DNA from: Ruegeria sp. HKCCD8929
GTDB taxonomy: Bacteria > Pseudomonadota > Alphaproteobacteria > Rhodobacterales > Rhodobacteraceae
Assembly: GCF_013031405.1 (NCBI RefSeq)
Contig: NZ_WPZY01000012.1
Span: 62,001-126,000 of the forward strand
Reading direction: 5' to 3'
DNA: 64,000 nt
Of this stretch, positions 1 through 7,885 are shown piece after piece. Under the pieces are notes generated by a model. It did no database searches. It was not told where the DNA came from and was given only the letters and a program-made list of their open reading frames with translations. Position numbers and translations under genes: made by a program. Positions within the stretch are counted from its first letter, which is position 1. Every line of letters starts with the position of its first letter.

Positions 1-246
1 TCGGCGTCCCGGTTGCAGAAAGAGGCCGACAATGCCCAGGGCGCCGGTGCTCGCCAGGCCAAGGGCGCCCGCGCCACGCCGCTTGGCGGGGCAGGGGCCG
101 CGCTGGCGGACCTGCCGGAATGGGCGCTGTGGTCGATTATCGGGGTTCTGGCGGTCTGCACCCTGATCATGGCGCTGAACGCAGCCCAGCACGCGCGCAG
201 GGCCGCTGCCTATCGTGAAAAGCTGAGGGAGTTGACCAATGTCTAG
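1..246 (+). CDS. C-terminal end of a phage lysis protein (partial)
   Basis: The reading frame is open from base 1, so the gene starts upstream. The visible 81 codons show a linker rich in Gly and Ala, one hydrophobic segment (ALWSIIGVLAVCTLIMAL) and a basic cytoplasmic tail. This resembles the C-terminus of the N-acetylmuramidase-type endolysins that carry a membrane anchor in Rhodobacterales prophages, from memory of that family. The catalytic part is not in the window. The stop overlaps the start of the next small membrane gene, which fits a lysis cassette. A TTG at 13 could serve as a start, but an internal position in a longer protein is more likely. Confidence 0.55.
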   Translation, partial: SASRLQKEADNAQGAGARQAKGARATPLGGAGAALADLPEWALWSIIGVLAVCTLIMALNAAQHARRAAAYREKLRELTNV

Positions 247-475
247 GCCGTGGTGGCATCCAAAGCCGTGGTGGCTTTCAAAAACTCTCTGGTTCAACGC
301 GTTAATGGCGATTGTGACGTTTGCCGTCGAGGTGTTGCCTTTATTGGATCAATTGGTGGCGTTGGGTCTAGCGCCTGAGATCGCAGCAAAGGCTAGGGTT
401 GGACTGACCGTAGTCACTCTGGTTGGTAACGCCATCCTTCGATCGGTCACCAGTAAGGCCCTTTCGCTAAAATGA
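239..475 (+). CDS. Small phage membrane protein, probable lysis function
   Basis: A 78-residue protein with a Trp/Pro-rich basic N-terminus and two hydrophobic stretches, about residues 17-40 and 55-68. It overlaps the preceding gene by 8 bases and the following gene by 4, so the three are translationally coupled. The size, two membrane segments and position beside a lysis protein suggest a holin or holin partner. No family signature is recognised; the role is inferred from context. Confidence 0.6.
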   Translation: MSRPWWHPKPWWLSKTLWFNALMAIVTFAVEVLPLLDQLVALGLAPEIAAKARVGLTVVTLVGNAILRSVTSKALSLK

Positions 476-888
476 CGGGCATTCTCGCATTCCTGATCAA
501 GCTCAGCTTTGGCGGCATGGTCGACAAGGCGTTCACACACATGGAGCGCCGGGCCGAACTGGCAAACGACACCGAACGATTGAAGACAACGGCCACGATC
601 GAGCTGGCGCGCGAGCTGGTGAATGAGGCCCAGATCATGGCGGAGTTCAACCGGGCAAAACTGGCCTTCCCGTGGTTCTGGGTGTTGGTCTTTGCGGTCG
701 GTGGGCCGCTGATCCTGTGGGAGACCGCCGTGGTGTTCGACAGCATCCCTTACCTGCGCGACGTGTTCGGCGATCAGCAGGTGTATGACTTGCCGACGCC
801 AGCCTTGCAGGAGGCATTCGCGCGCATGATCGAGTGGGTGTTCTACGTCGGCTCGGGCGTCGGTGTTTGGAAGACGCTGACGCGATGA
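472..888 (+). CDS. Putative phage holin-like membrane protein
   Basis: A 138-residue protein with a hydrophobic N-terminus, an amphipathic helical region rich in Glu, Arg and Ala (residues 24-60), a strong hydrophobic segment WFWVLVFAVGGPLILW near residue 68, and a C-terminal hydrophobic region. It is the last gene before the packaging region, where many Rhodobacterales prophages carry a 3-TM holin-type protein. The ATGA overlap with the previous gene places it in the lysis operon. Function is inferred from topology and position. Confidence 0.6.
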   Translation: MTGILAFLIKLSFGGMVDKAFTHMERRAELANDTERLKTTATIELARELVNEAQIMAEFNRAKLAFPWFWVLVFAVGGPLILWETAVVFDSIPYLRDVFGDQQVYDLPTPALQEAFARMIEWVFYVGSGVGVWKTLTR

Positions 889-904
889 GGTCCTAAGCGG
901 TTGA

Positions 905-960
905 AAAAGTGGGTCCTTCCCCCGGGGGTATCGTCTGTGGGTGGGAATAGGCGCAAAAAA
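905..960 (+). other. Possible cos region
   Basis: Between the lysis genes and the small-terminase start lies a short non-coding stretch with a G+C-rich segment containing GGTCCTTCCCCCGGGGGTA, followed by an A-run. In cos-type phages with a Nu1-like small terminase, the cohesive-end site is commonly just upstream of that gene, and the position fits. The overhang cannot be determined from sequence alone. Confidence 0.3.
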
Positions 961-1016
961 ACATGTGTGCGAGGGCGCGGGAAACGTGTCCTACTACTAT
1001 TACTTGAGGTGGCAGA

Positions 1017-1169
1017 GTGGCCAACAATGTCGGGCGCGGGCGGACGCTGAACAGGGCTGAGACCGCCGATTATCTCGGGATCGCGATGACTACCCTCGAC
1101 GATTGGGTTCGCCGGGGGTGTCCCGCTGTCCAGCGTGGCTCGCGCGGCAAGGCGAGACCGACACGGTGA
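1017..1169 (+). pseudogene. Small terminase (Nu1-like), truncated by deletion
   Basis: A GTG start at 1017, with a GAGGTGG ribosome-binding site, opens a frame whose first ~45 codons match the winged-helix N-terminus of Nu1-type small terminases: LNRAETADYLGIAMTTLDDW followed by VRRGCPAVQRGSRGKA. This domain normally binds the cos site. After the Gly-Lys-Ala the similarity ends and the frame runs out of register to a stop at 1167-1169. Meanwhile the sequence of a prohead protease C-terminus begins in another frame at about 1150. The gene was therefore cut by a deletion that also removed large terminase, portal and most of the protease. Confidence 0.75.
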
Positions 1170-2698
1170 CCGTCACCGAGTGGGAACCTTTCGAGATTTC
1201 CATGGTGAGCATCCCCGCTGATCCGAATGTGGGTGTGGGACGTTCGGCGGGGGAACCGCCAGAGGAAGACCCCCCGCTGCCCGGCAATACTCAGCGTCAG
1301 GCAAACCCCAACCAAACAGAAGGATCGGGACATATGGAACGAATTCTCCGCAATGCGGCTGGCGACCTGGTCCGCGCAAAAGTGGATGAACAGGGAAACA
1401 TCGTCGAAGTGCTCGAGGTACTGGAACGCGCCGCCGACACCCAGGCGCTGGTGCAACGCGGCACCCAGGCCGAGCAGCAGCGCACCGCGGACCTGCTTGA
1501 GCTGGGTGAACAGTATTCGGCGCAGGCGCTGGCCGCCGAGGCGATCCGCAACGGCACCAGTGTTTCCGACTTCACCACCGCGCTTTTGGAGCACGTCAGC
1601 AACTCCGACAGCGCCAACAGCCGGGGCAATCAGCCGCTCAGCGATGATGCCGGGGTCATCGGCATGAGCGAGAACGAAGCGGATCAGTTCAGCTTTGTGC
1701 GCGCCTTGCGTGCGCTGGCCAACCCCAATGACAGTGCCGCCCGCGAGGCTGCCGCGTTTGAGTTCGAGGCATCCCGCGCCGCCGAGCAATCGTCCGAGCG
1801 CGCCGCGCAAGGCATCATGGTTCCGGCCGATGTGCTGCGCCGGGCGCTCAACACCGCAACCACGGGGGTTGCGGCCGGGGACACTGGCGGCCATGCGATC
1901 GCCACCGATCTGATGGCGCAGTCCTTCATCGAGATGCTGCGCAACCGCTCGGTGCTGCTGGGCATGGCAACCCCGATGGGTGGTCTGGTCGGCAATGTGG
2001 ACATCCCGGGCCAGGCATCCGGCGCCACCGCCTTCTGGTTGGGGGAAGATGACGACGCGGGCGAAACCGGGGCCGAGCTGCGTATGCTGGGTCTCTCGCC
2101 CAAGACGCTCGGCGCCTATACCGAGGTCACCCGCAAGATGCTGCAGCAAAGCTCGATCGACGTCGAAGCCTGGCTGCGCCGCGAGCTGGCGATTGCCATT
2201 TCCATGAAGGCCGACAAGACCGGGTTCTACGGCACCGGCACCGGCAATGAGCCGCTGGGGATCAAGAATATCGCCGGGATCAACGCGACACCCTTCGCTG
2301 CCGTGCAGCCGACCTTTGCCGAACTGGTGGATCTGGAATCGCAGATCGCGGCCGACAATGCCGACGTCAACACCATGGCCTATATCGGCAACGCCGGTTT
2401 CCGGGGCCACTGCAAGACCACCGAGAAGTTCGCGGGCACCACGGGTGCCACGATCTGGGAGCAGGGCAATACCGTAAACGGGTACCGGACCGAGATCACC
2501 AACCAGGTGGCGACCGGCGACGTGTTCCACGGCAATTTTGCCGACATGGTTGCGGCCATGTGGGGCGGGCTGGATCTGACGGTTGACCCCTACACCCACT
2601 CGAAAAAGGGCCGGGTGCGCATCGTCGCCTTCCAGGACTTCGACTTTGCCTATCGCCATGTCGAGAGCTTCGCCTACGGCGCCAAGCCTGCGATCTAA
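1103..2698 (+). CDS. Major capsid protein with remnant of a fused prohead protease
   Basis: The frame from about 1150 encodes the last ~30 residues of a prohead protease (VTEWEPFEISMVSIPADPNV, then GVGRS), a Pro/Glu linker, then an HK97-fold major capsid protein to residue 531. Capsid hallmarks include a charged scaffold-like region (residues 78-220) and a capsid core with GTGTGNEPLGIKNIAGI. Protease-capsid fusions occur in related prophages; here the protease part has been deleted. The first ~15 codons after ATG 1103 are out-of-frame terminase sequence. A better internal start is ATG 1334, preceded by AGAAGGA, which would give a 454-residue capsid protein alone. Without its protease the capsid may not mature. 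Confidence 0.85.
   Translation: MGSPGVSRCPAWLARQGETDTVTVTEWEPFEISMVSIPADPNVGVGRSAGEPPEEDPPLPGNTQRQANPNQTEGSGHMERILRNAAGDLVRAKVDEQGNIVEVLEVLERAADTQALVQRGTQAEQQRTADLLELGEQYSAQALAAEAIRNGTSVSDFTTALLEHVSNSDSANSRGNQPLSDDAGVIGMSENEADQFSFVRALRALANPNDSAAREAAAFEFEASRAAEQSSERAAQGIMVPADVLRRALNTATTGVAAGDTGGHAIATDLMAQSFIEMLRNRSVLLGMATPMGGLVGNVDIPGQASGATAFWLGEDDDAGETGAELRMLGLSPKTLGAYTEVTRKMLQQSSIDVEAWLRRELAIAISMKADKTGFYGTGTGNEPLGIKNIAGINATPFAAVQPTFAELVDLESQIAADNADVNTMAYIGNAGFRGHCKTTEKFAGTTGATIWEQGNTVNGYRTEITNQVATGDVFHGNFADMVAAMWGGLDLTVDPYTHSKKGRVRIVAFQDFDFAYRHVESFAYGAKPAI
1250..1267 (+). repeat. 18-base prophage motif, copy 1
   Basis: GGGGAACCGCCAGAGGAA, matching consensus GGGRAACCGCCAGAGGAA. It lies inside the linker between protease remnant and capsid protein, about 100 bases past the deletion junction and 66 bases before the capsid start ATG at 1334. 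The other copies are at 6035, 11218 and 20335, on the same strand. Confidence 0.85.
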
Positions 2699-2766
2699 GC
2701 GATTGCCACAGTGACGGCGGCCCCCGGGCCGCCGCAATCCTTTACCTGAGAGACAGGAGGCCAGAC

Positions 2767-3066
2767 ATGGCTAACAAACAGATCGACATTGTGCTTACGG
2801 CGGCCATCGCCATCGGTGGCAAGATTCAACGCCCCGGCGCGGAACTGACGGTTGCTGAAGACTTCGCAAGGAGCCTGCTCGAGCGCGGCAAGGCGAAGCT
2901 GGCCACAGGCGAAGGGGATGGCGACGGTGATGACGAAGACAAGCCGCTTGATGCGCATACCGTGGCCGAGCTGCGCGAGATCGCCAAAGAGTACGAAATT
3001 GTCGGCGCGGACAAGATGAAAAAGCCCGCCCTGATCGAAGCCATCGAGGCGGCCGAGGCCGAGTAA
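2767..3066 (+). CDS. Phage head-region hypothetical with SAP/Rho-N-like end
   Basis: A 99-residue acidic protein directly after the capsid gene, with AGGAGG-type ribosome binding before its ATG. The first half resembles small proteins found between capsid and head-tail joining genes. An Asp/Gly-rich linker follows, then a C-terminal segment (VAELREIAKEYEIVGADKMK, KPALIEAIEAA) with the helix-turn-helix pattern of SAP or Rho-N-like domains. The exact role is unknown; a head completion role is inferred from position. Confidence 0.7.
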   Translation: MANKQIDIVLTAAIAIGGKIQRPGAELTVAEDFARSLLERGKAKLATGEGDGDGDDEDKPLDAHTVAELREIAKEYEIVGADKMKKPALIEAIEAAEAE

Positions 3067-3069
3067 GCG

Positions 3070-3405
3070 ATGCCGCATCCCGATTGGGAGGATCTCTCCG
3101 ACTTCTTCGACCCGGATGAGTTCGCAACAACGGCGATCCTCACCCGGGACGGGGCAGTGGTTGGAGAGGTCCTTGGCGTTTTTGATGACCCGAGCCAGGT
3201 CGCCAGCCTTGGCGACTATGAGCACGATCACCAATCGCCCCGCTTCACCTGTCCCGAGGTCGCGGTGGCGGGCGTCCAGGCGGGTGATGTGGCCGAGATT
3301 GAGGGCAAGACCTTCGATGTGATGAAGGGCCCGCAGCGCGACGGAACCGGGCTTGCATCCCTGATCCTCGCCGAACCCAACGTGATCTACAATGCTGGCC
3401 TTTGA
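3070..3405 (+). CDS. Head-tail joining protein
   Basis: A 111-residue protein starting 3 bases after the previous stop. Its position, size and beta-rich sequence (FTCPEVAVAGVQAGDVAEIE, then GKTFDVMKG and a hydrophobic LIL strand) match gpFII-like head-tail joining proteins, which form the ring linking the portal/connector to the tail. Its end overlaps the next gene by 14 bases. Assignment rests on pattern and gene order. Confidence 0.65.
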   Translation: MPHPDWEDLSDFFDPDEFATTAILTRDGAVVGEVLGVFDDPSQVASLGDYEHDHQSPRFTCPEVAVAGVQAGDVAEIEGKTFDVMKGPQRDGTGLASLILAEPNVIYNAGL

Positions 3406-3940
3406 CATTGACGACACCCGGATCGAAGAGATCGCGCGCGAATTTGCAGCCACCCCGAGGCAGGTCGATATGGCGGGCAACCGGGCGGCCAAGCGCACCG
3501 CCGGTACTCTGCGTAAGATCTCGTCCAAGGGCTTGCAAACCGAGCTGGGGTTGAAAAACGCCAAGGCCATCCGCCGCCGCATTCGCGAATACCGCGTGGG
3601 CCGAGGGCGCAAAAGCCTTAAACTCTGGTATGGCGCCAATGATCTGCCGATCTCGGCCTTCAAGGGGCGGCCGCAGCGGGTGGCGGGTGGCGTCAAGTTC
3701 GGCGACACCATGGTTCACGGGGCGTTTCTGGCCACCATCAGCGGTCGCCGGGGCGTGTTCCGCAGAACCGGGCCGAATGCCTATCCCGTAATCGAGGCGA
3801 CATTGCCGGTGGCAGATCGGATCATGATCTATCTCGAGGACGAGGTGTTCGTCGATATCGACACGATCTATTTCAAACACTTTCTGGCCGAGATCCGGGC
3901 CCGGACAATTTTGGGGGTAGGGGATGAGCGACGCAATTGA
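3392..3940 (+). CDS. Minor tail protein Z-like tail completion protein
   Basis: A 182-residue basic protein resembling lambda gpZ / HK97 gp10-like proteins, which act at the head-tail interface during tail completion. It carries the family's pattern of a Lys/Arg-rich helix after AAKRTAGTLRKISSKGLQ and an FLATISGRRGVFRRTG motif. It overlaps both neighbours by a few bases, consistent with a translationally coupled operon. Confidence 0.75.
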   Translation: MLAFDIDDTRIEEIAREFAATPRQVDMAGNRAAKRTAGTLRKISSKGLQTELGLKNAKAIRRRIREYRVGRGRKSLKLWYGANDLPISAFKGRPQRVAGGVKFGDTMVHGAFLATISGRRGVFRRTGPNAYPVIEATLPVADRIMIYLEDEVFVDIDTIYFKHFLAEIRARTILGVGDERRN

Positions 3941-4451
3941 TCTTGGCGCGGCGCTGGATACCGTTGTTGCGACAATCGCGGCAGAGTTCGACACGTTCAA
4001 AACGGTGGTGGCCGAGGATGAGAGCCGGAACGAACTGAAGGTTCCGGCCATCATCGTGCAGCTGTCGGAACTGGAACCGGCGCCTGACAATGACGCCCAT
4101 ACCGGGCAGTTTCCGTGCCTGGTGCGGCTCGAGGCGCGGGTGCTCCTCGGGCACCGCACCCCCAAGGTGCGGCGTGAGGTGGTCAAGGCGGCCGGGGCGC
4201 TGGCGGCATTCCTGCACAACAACCGGCTCGGCGTCACATGGGGCGCGGCGATGATTGTTGCGGTAGAGCCGGATGAGTTTGCGCCGCAGGCCGATCAGGT
4301 CGATATCTGGCGGGTGGAATGGGCGCATGAGGCGGATATCGGGCCGAGCTATTTTGTCAATGAGGGCACCACGCCCACGCAGGTGTTGACGTCCTGGGCG
4401 CCGGAGATCGGCCCTGACCATGTGGACGGTTACAAGCCGGAGGATCTGTAA
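3924..4451 (+). CDS. Tail terminator / completion protein
   Basis: A 175-residue protein between the Z-like gene and baseplate V, a slot usually held by the tail terminator or gp37-like protein. The pattern of an N-terminal helix, a central strand-rich part (FPCLVRLEARVLLG) and an acidic C-terminus is compatible with that fold, but no diagnostic motif is recognised. The stop codon overlaps the ATG of the next gene by one base. Confidence 0.55.
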   Translation: MSDAIDLGAALDTVVATIAAEFDTFKTVVAEDESRNELKVPAIIVQLSELEPAPDNDAHTGQFPCLVRLEARVLLGHRTPKVRREVVKAAGALAAFLHNNRLGVTWGAAMIVAVEPDEFAPQADQVDIWRVEWAHEADIGPSYFVNEGTTPTQVLTSWAPEIGPDHVDGYKPEDL

Positions 4452-4846
4452 TGTCCGACTTTGCTTTGTCTCAGGCGATGCAGATGCTCGAGCGGCTGAT
4501 CATGGTCTCGACGGTGGTTGAGGTCGATCGGGGCACTGCCCGGGCAAAAGTCGATTGGGGCAACGGGGCGCACAGCGACTGGCTGCCCATCGCTCAGCTC
4601 GGGTCGGAAGCGCTCAAGTTCTGGATTCCACCCGAACCGGGCACGCAGGTCATTGTTCTGTCCCCGGGCGGCGACACCACGCGCGGGATCATCCTGCCCG
4701 GGCCGTTCTCGAGCGCTCCGCCAGCGGGGAATTTCGAGGGCGAGATCACCGGCGAGGGCGATGTGATCGTAAGCGACATCAGCCACGTGACGCACGTGCA
4801 TGGGGGGATCTCGCCGGGGCCGAGCGATACGACGGGGCCGAAGTAG
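4451..4846 (+). CDS. Baseplate assembly protein V (tail spike)
   Basis: A 131-residue gpV-type protein that forms the central membrane-piercing spike of contractile tails. Visible features are the OB-fold N-terminal region (VDRGTARAKVDWGNGAHSDW, LP), the motif WIPPEPGTQVIVLSPGGDTT with G-rich turns, and a short C-terminal beta-helix. The last residues, VTHVHGGI, resemble the metal-binding HxH tip of P2 gpV spikes. It should be followed by W, but a foreign gene is inserted between them. Confidence 0.88.
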   Translation: MSDFALSQAMQMLERLIMVSTVVEVDRGTARAKVDWGNGAHSDWLPIAQLGSEALKFWIPPEPGTQVIVLSPGGDTTRGIILPGPFSSAPPAGNFEGEITGEGDVIVSDISHVTHVHGGISPGPSDTTGPK

Positions 4847-5113
4847 TCTGGTTGGCTGAGGCACGACACAGCAAATTGTAACGCGAGTAATCCAAAAGCC
4901 ACGTTCATAGGGCCTTTATTGCGGCCAATTGAAATGACGATCACAGTTTACGATTCAACCCTTGGTGGATAACGTGAAGCTCCATCCTCGCCTCAAACAC
5001 CTGATGACGTTTGCCTAACGTCAACGGGTGGCCAGTGTGGCTTGCCACTCGGCAAACGTTTGCGATTGCGGTCAGAGCGGGCGAGATTGCCCCTAAAAAA
5101 AGGAAGTTGAAAT
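4847..5113. other. Left flank of the fibre-like cargo gene
   Basis: 267 bases without a convincing gene, visibly more AT-rich than the flanking tail genes. It ends in AAAAAAAGGAAGTTG, a strong ribosome-binding site for the gene at 5114. A short inverted repeat, TGACGTT/AACGTCA, lies near 5005-5022. It probably holds the cargo gene's own promoter, but no clear -35/-10 pair is seen. Confidence 0.4.
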
Positions 5114-5914
5114 ATGTCTAATCCAACTGTGATTACTGCGGACATCATCGAGGCAAAGCAAATCAAAATCACCGGAGATCTGGATTCAAACAACAAACCG
5201 ATAGTTTCGAGTGAAGGTGTGATCAACATTTTCGACGGTGAACTCAAGTTTTGGCCGACGCTGGATAGCGACACGGATTACGATGCGGACATGTACGCCC
5301 AGGGAAATATGTATCTCGGGGCTTCTGCCAGGGTCCATCTTCGGCCAGGCCTGCCTGGGCCTGGTCCCGAAGAGGGTCGCGTGACCGTTGGAGCAAAATC
5401 TGGCGTGAATTACATCCAATCTGGAAAGGACTTCAGCTCCACGGTTACCAACGACTTGGCCATCGGCGGGCCATCTTCAACCAATGGTATGCCATCAATA
5501 ACGCCATGGCTGTATTTTCAGGCACCCAGCAATGGGGTTGGACAAGTCGATGTTGGTATCAATACCCGAAACCCAAAGGGGCACTTTCACATTCAAACAT
5601 CGGAAGTCAGCGGTTCAAGTGCGAACTCCGGGGCAAAAAACTTTGTCATTGAAGAAGACGGTGCACATGCCGGGATGACGATTATTACCGACAACAGCCA
5701 CTATGGCGAAGTGAATTTTGCGGACCCGCAAGACAACAACGTTGGCGGTATCTGGTACAGCCATTCTCAGGATTCATTGCACATCAGGGCCGGGAACGGC
5801 ATTCAGCTAACGGTTCACGGCGATGGGACAATATCCATGCCAAATCTGCCAACATCTGCTCCTTCTGGGGCTGGAAAAATCTGGAACGACAACGGTGTCC
5901 TAAAGATTGTCTGA
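5114..5914 (+). CDS. Inserted tail-fibre-like protein (cargo gene)
   Basis: A 266-residue protein, markedly lower in GC than its neighbours and rich in Asn, Ser, Gly and Thr. The second half has the layout of phage fibre shafts and tips: VDVGINTRNPKGHFHIQTS, a VIEEDGAHAGMTIIT strand, SGGI-type repeats, and the terminal LPTSAPSGAGKIWNDNGVLK common at the ends of tail fibres. It splits the V and W genes, has its own strong ribosome-binding site, and is followed by its own hairpin terminator. This is moron-like behaviour. It may alter adsorption specificity; no enzymatic domain or S74-type chaperone is seen. Confidence 0.75.
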   Translation: MSNPTVITADIIEAKQIKITGDLDSNNKPIVSSEGVINIFDGELKFWPTLDSDTDYDADMYAQGNMYLGASARVHLRPGLPGPGPEEGRVTVGAKSGVNYIQSGKDFSSTVTNDLAIGGPSSTNGMPSITPWLYFQAPSNGVGQVDVGINTRNPKGHFHIQTSEVSGSSANSGAKNFVIEEDGAHAGMTIITDNSHYGEVNFADPQDNNVGGIWYSHSQDSLHIRAGNGIQLTVHGDGTISMPNLPTSAPSGAGKIWNDNGVLKIV

Positions 5915-5920
5915 GTGTTT

Positions 5921-5949
5921 GGGGGCATCCTGGTATCGCGGATGCCCCC
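5921..5949 (+). terminator. Hairpin after the fibre-like cargo gene
   Basis: A perfect 10-base-pair stem, GGGGGCATCC/GGATGCCCCC, with a 9-base loop, six bases after the stop codon. The T-run is weak. It separates the inserted gene from the downstream tail operon. Confidence 0.7.
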
Positions 5950-6034
5950 GAATAAACACCGAAGGCATAGTTCAATGCGCATTACTTGACTGGATAGTAG
6001 CTGTGCCGATTGCCTGGGCGCCGGATTAGTCCAG

Positions 6035-6052
6035 GGGAAACCGCCAGAGGAA
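6035..6052 (+). repeat. 18-base prophage motif, copy 2
   Basis: GGGAAACCGCCAGAGGAA, 30 bases before the baseplate W start and just downstream of the inserted fibre-like gene and its terminator. It matches the consensus with A at the variable position. Confidence 0.85.
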
Positions 6053-6082
6053 TAGGCGCGGGCAGCCAAGCATGATGGCGCC

Positions 6083-6421
6083 ATGTACGGGATCAACGCC
6101 ACCTCTGGCCGGATGCTCGGCGGGATCGACCATCTGCGCCAATCCATCCGGGATATTCTGACAACGCCGATCGGGTCGCGGGTCATGCGGCGCGACTATG
6201 GCGCGCGCCTTTTCGACCTGATCGACGCGCCGTATTCCTCGGCCACCAAGCTCGCGATCATCGCCGCCACGGCCGAGGCGATCATGACATGGGAACCCCG
6301 CATCGAGGTCGAAAATGTCACCCTTCGCACCTTTGAGCCCGGGCATGTGATCATCGACCTGACGGGCCGGTATCTGCCGGATGGGCGCGAGGTCTCGATC
6401 GAGGGGATCGAAATCGCATGA
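6083..6421 (+). CDS. Baseplate assembly protein W (GPW/gp25 family)
   Basis: A 112-residue wedge protein of the contractile-tail baseplate. The family signature is clear: an N-terminal segment with LRQSIRDILTTPIGSRVMRR followed by DYGARLFDLIDAP. The C-terminus has the VIIDLTGRYLPDGREV strand. It overlaps the J gene by 4 bases (ATGA). Two other ATGs lie just upstream, but 6083 gives the expected length. Confidence 0.92.
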   Translation: MYGINATSGRMLGGIDHLRQSIRDILTTPIGSRVMRRDYGARLFDLIDAPYSSATKLAIIAATAEAIMTWEPRIEVENVTLRTFEPGHVIIDLTGRYLPDGREVSIEGIEIA

Positions 6422-7320
6422 GCGCCTTTACCGCCATCAATCTCGACAAGCTGCCCTCGCCGCAGATCATCGAGCGCAAGGCGTTTGAGCCCATCCTTGC
6501 GGAACTCAAAGCCTGGTTGATCGCCCGCGAGCCCGGTCTTGCCCCGGTGCTGGAGCTGGAAAGCGAGCCGATCACCAAGGTTCTCGAGGCATGGGCCTAC
6601 CGCGAAACACTCCTACGCGCCGAGGTGGACGATGCCGGGCGCGGCAATATGCTGGCCTTTGCAGGCGGCGCACAGCTTGACCATCTGGGCACCTTCTACG
6701 GTGTCGAGCGCGCCGTCATTCAGGCCGCAGATCTGGGTGCCGTGCCGCCGGTTCAGGCTGTTGTCGAAGATGACACACGGTTCCGCCAACGGGTGCAACT
6801 GGCCCTGGAAGGGTTCACCACGGCGGGCTCGCGCGGGTCTTACGTGTTCTGGGGGTTGTCGGCCTCGCCGCTGGTCAAGGATATCGCCATCGAATCTCCG
6901 GTGCCGGGCCAGGTTTTGACAACGGTTCTTTCCGCCACCGGCGACGGTGCACCCGACGCTGCCCTGCTGGATGCCGTCACGGCGCAGCTCAACGATGAAG
7001 ACGTACGCCCGCTGACGGATCAGGTTGTGGTGCAGGCGGCGACTATCATCCCCTATGCGGTAGAGACCACGCTGACGCTCTACGAAGGGCCGGACGGGGA
7101 GGTGGTGCGGCAAGCGGCGGAAGCGGCCGCACAGGCCTATGTCGAGGATCACCACCGCCTCGGGCATGACATCACTGTATCGGGGCTGCACGCGGCCCTG
7201 CATCAGGCCGGTGTGCAGAACGTGGCTCTGACCAGCCCGGCCGCTGACATCGTGGTTGCGACATCCGAGGCGGCCTACTGCAGCTCGGTCACCGTGACGA
7301 TCGGGGGTCGCTATGTCTGA
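6418..7320 (+). CDS. Baseplate assembly protein J
   Basis: A 300-residue gp47/J-family protein that builds the outer baseplate wedge. The N-terminal LPSPQIIERKAFEPILAELK pattern, the central LAFAGGAQLDHLGTFYGVER motif, and FTTAGSRGSYVFWGLSASP are typical of the family. It overlaps the W gene before it and the I gene after it, in the conserved order W-J-I. Confidence 0.93.
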   Translation: MSAFTAINLDKLPSPQIIERKAFEPILAELKAWLIAREPGLAPVLELESEPITKVLEAWAYRETLLRAEVDDAGRGNMLAFAGGAQLDHLGTFYGVERAVIQAADLGAVPPVQAVVEDDTRFRQRVQLALEGFTTAGSRGSYVFWGLSASPLVKDIAIESPVPGQVLTTVLSATGDGAPDAALLDAVTAQLNDEDVRPLTDQVVVQAATIIPYAVETTLTLYEGPDGEVVRQAAEAAAQAYVEDHHRLGHDITVSGLHAALHQAGVQNVALTSPAADIVVATSEAAYCSSVTVTIGGRYV

Positions 7321-7885
7321 ACTGCCCACACTCCTGCCGCCAAATGCACAGCCGGTCGAGTATGAGCTTGAGCAGTTCTCCGCACGGCATCAGGATTTTG
7401 CCGCACCGATCCGGGTGCTTTGGAGCCCGGAAGACTGCCCTGCGCACATGCTGCCGTGGCTGGCATGGGCATTCTCGGTCGATGATTGGGACCCCGACTG
7501 GCCCGAAGAAACCAAGCGCAGCGCGGTTGCCGCCTCGATCGCCATCCATCGCCGCAAGGGCACCAACGGCGCCGTGCGCAATGCACTGGCCGCCTTTGGC
7601 TATGGCGCGGCGGCCATTGTCGAGGGCTATGGCGCATTCACCTACAACGGCGATCTGACCCATGACGGCTCGGAAGACTATGGTGAGCCGGATCATTGGG
7701 CCGAGTATCGCGTTTATCTCGAACGCCCGATCACCATCGATCAGGCGGACCAGCTCCGGCGCATCCTTGAGAATGTCGCCCCCGAGCGCTGCCACCTGAA
7801 GGGGCTCTATTTCTCCGAAGCCGCCCACCGCTACAATGGCGCCATCACTTATGACGGCGCGTTCACCTATGGAGCTGTCACGTGA
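7313..7885 (+). CDS. Tail protein I
   Basis: A 190-residue P2 gpI-type protein that joins the baseplate to the tail fibre. It shows the LPWLAWAFSVDDWDPDW motif near residue 43 and KGTNGAVRNALAAFGYGA, both characteristic of the family. The C-terminal residues (AITYDGAFTYG) are strand repeats that probably contact the fibre. Coupled to J and to the fibre gene by short overlaps. Confidence 0.92.
   Translation: MSELPTLLPPNAQPVEYELEQFSARHQDFAAPIRVLWSPEDCPAHMLPWLAWAFSVDDWDPDWPEETKRSAVAASIAIHRRKGTNGAVRNALAAFGYGAAAIVEGYGAFTYNGDLTHDGSEDYGEPDHWAEYRVYLERPITIDQADQLRRILENVAPERCHLKGLYFSEAAHRYNGAITYDGAFTYGAVT

Noticed and set aside
1250-1267. The 18-base motif as an ordinary ribosome-binding site
   Set aside because: AGAGGAA looks like one, but no start codon lies at a suitable distance at any of the four copies, and identity extends well beyond it.
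1070-2737. 555-codon open frame on the minus strand
   Set aside because: It is antisense to the capsid gene and arises from high-GC codon bias; no domain is recognisable.
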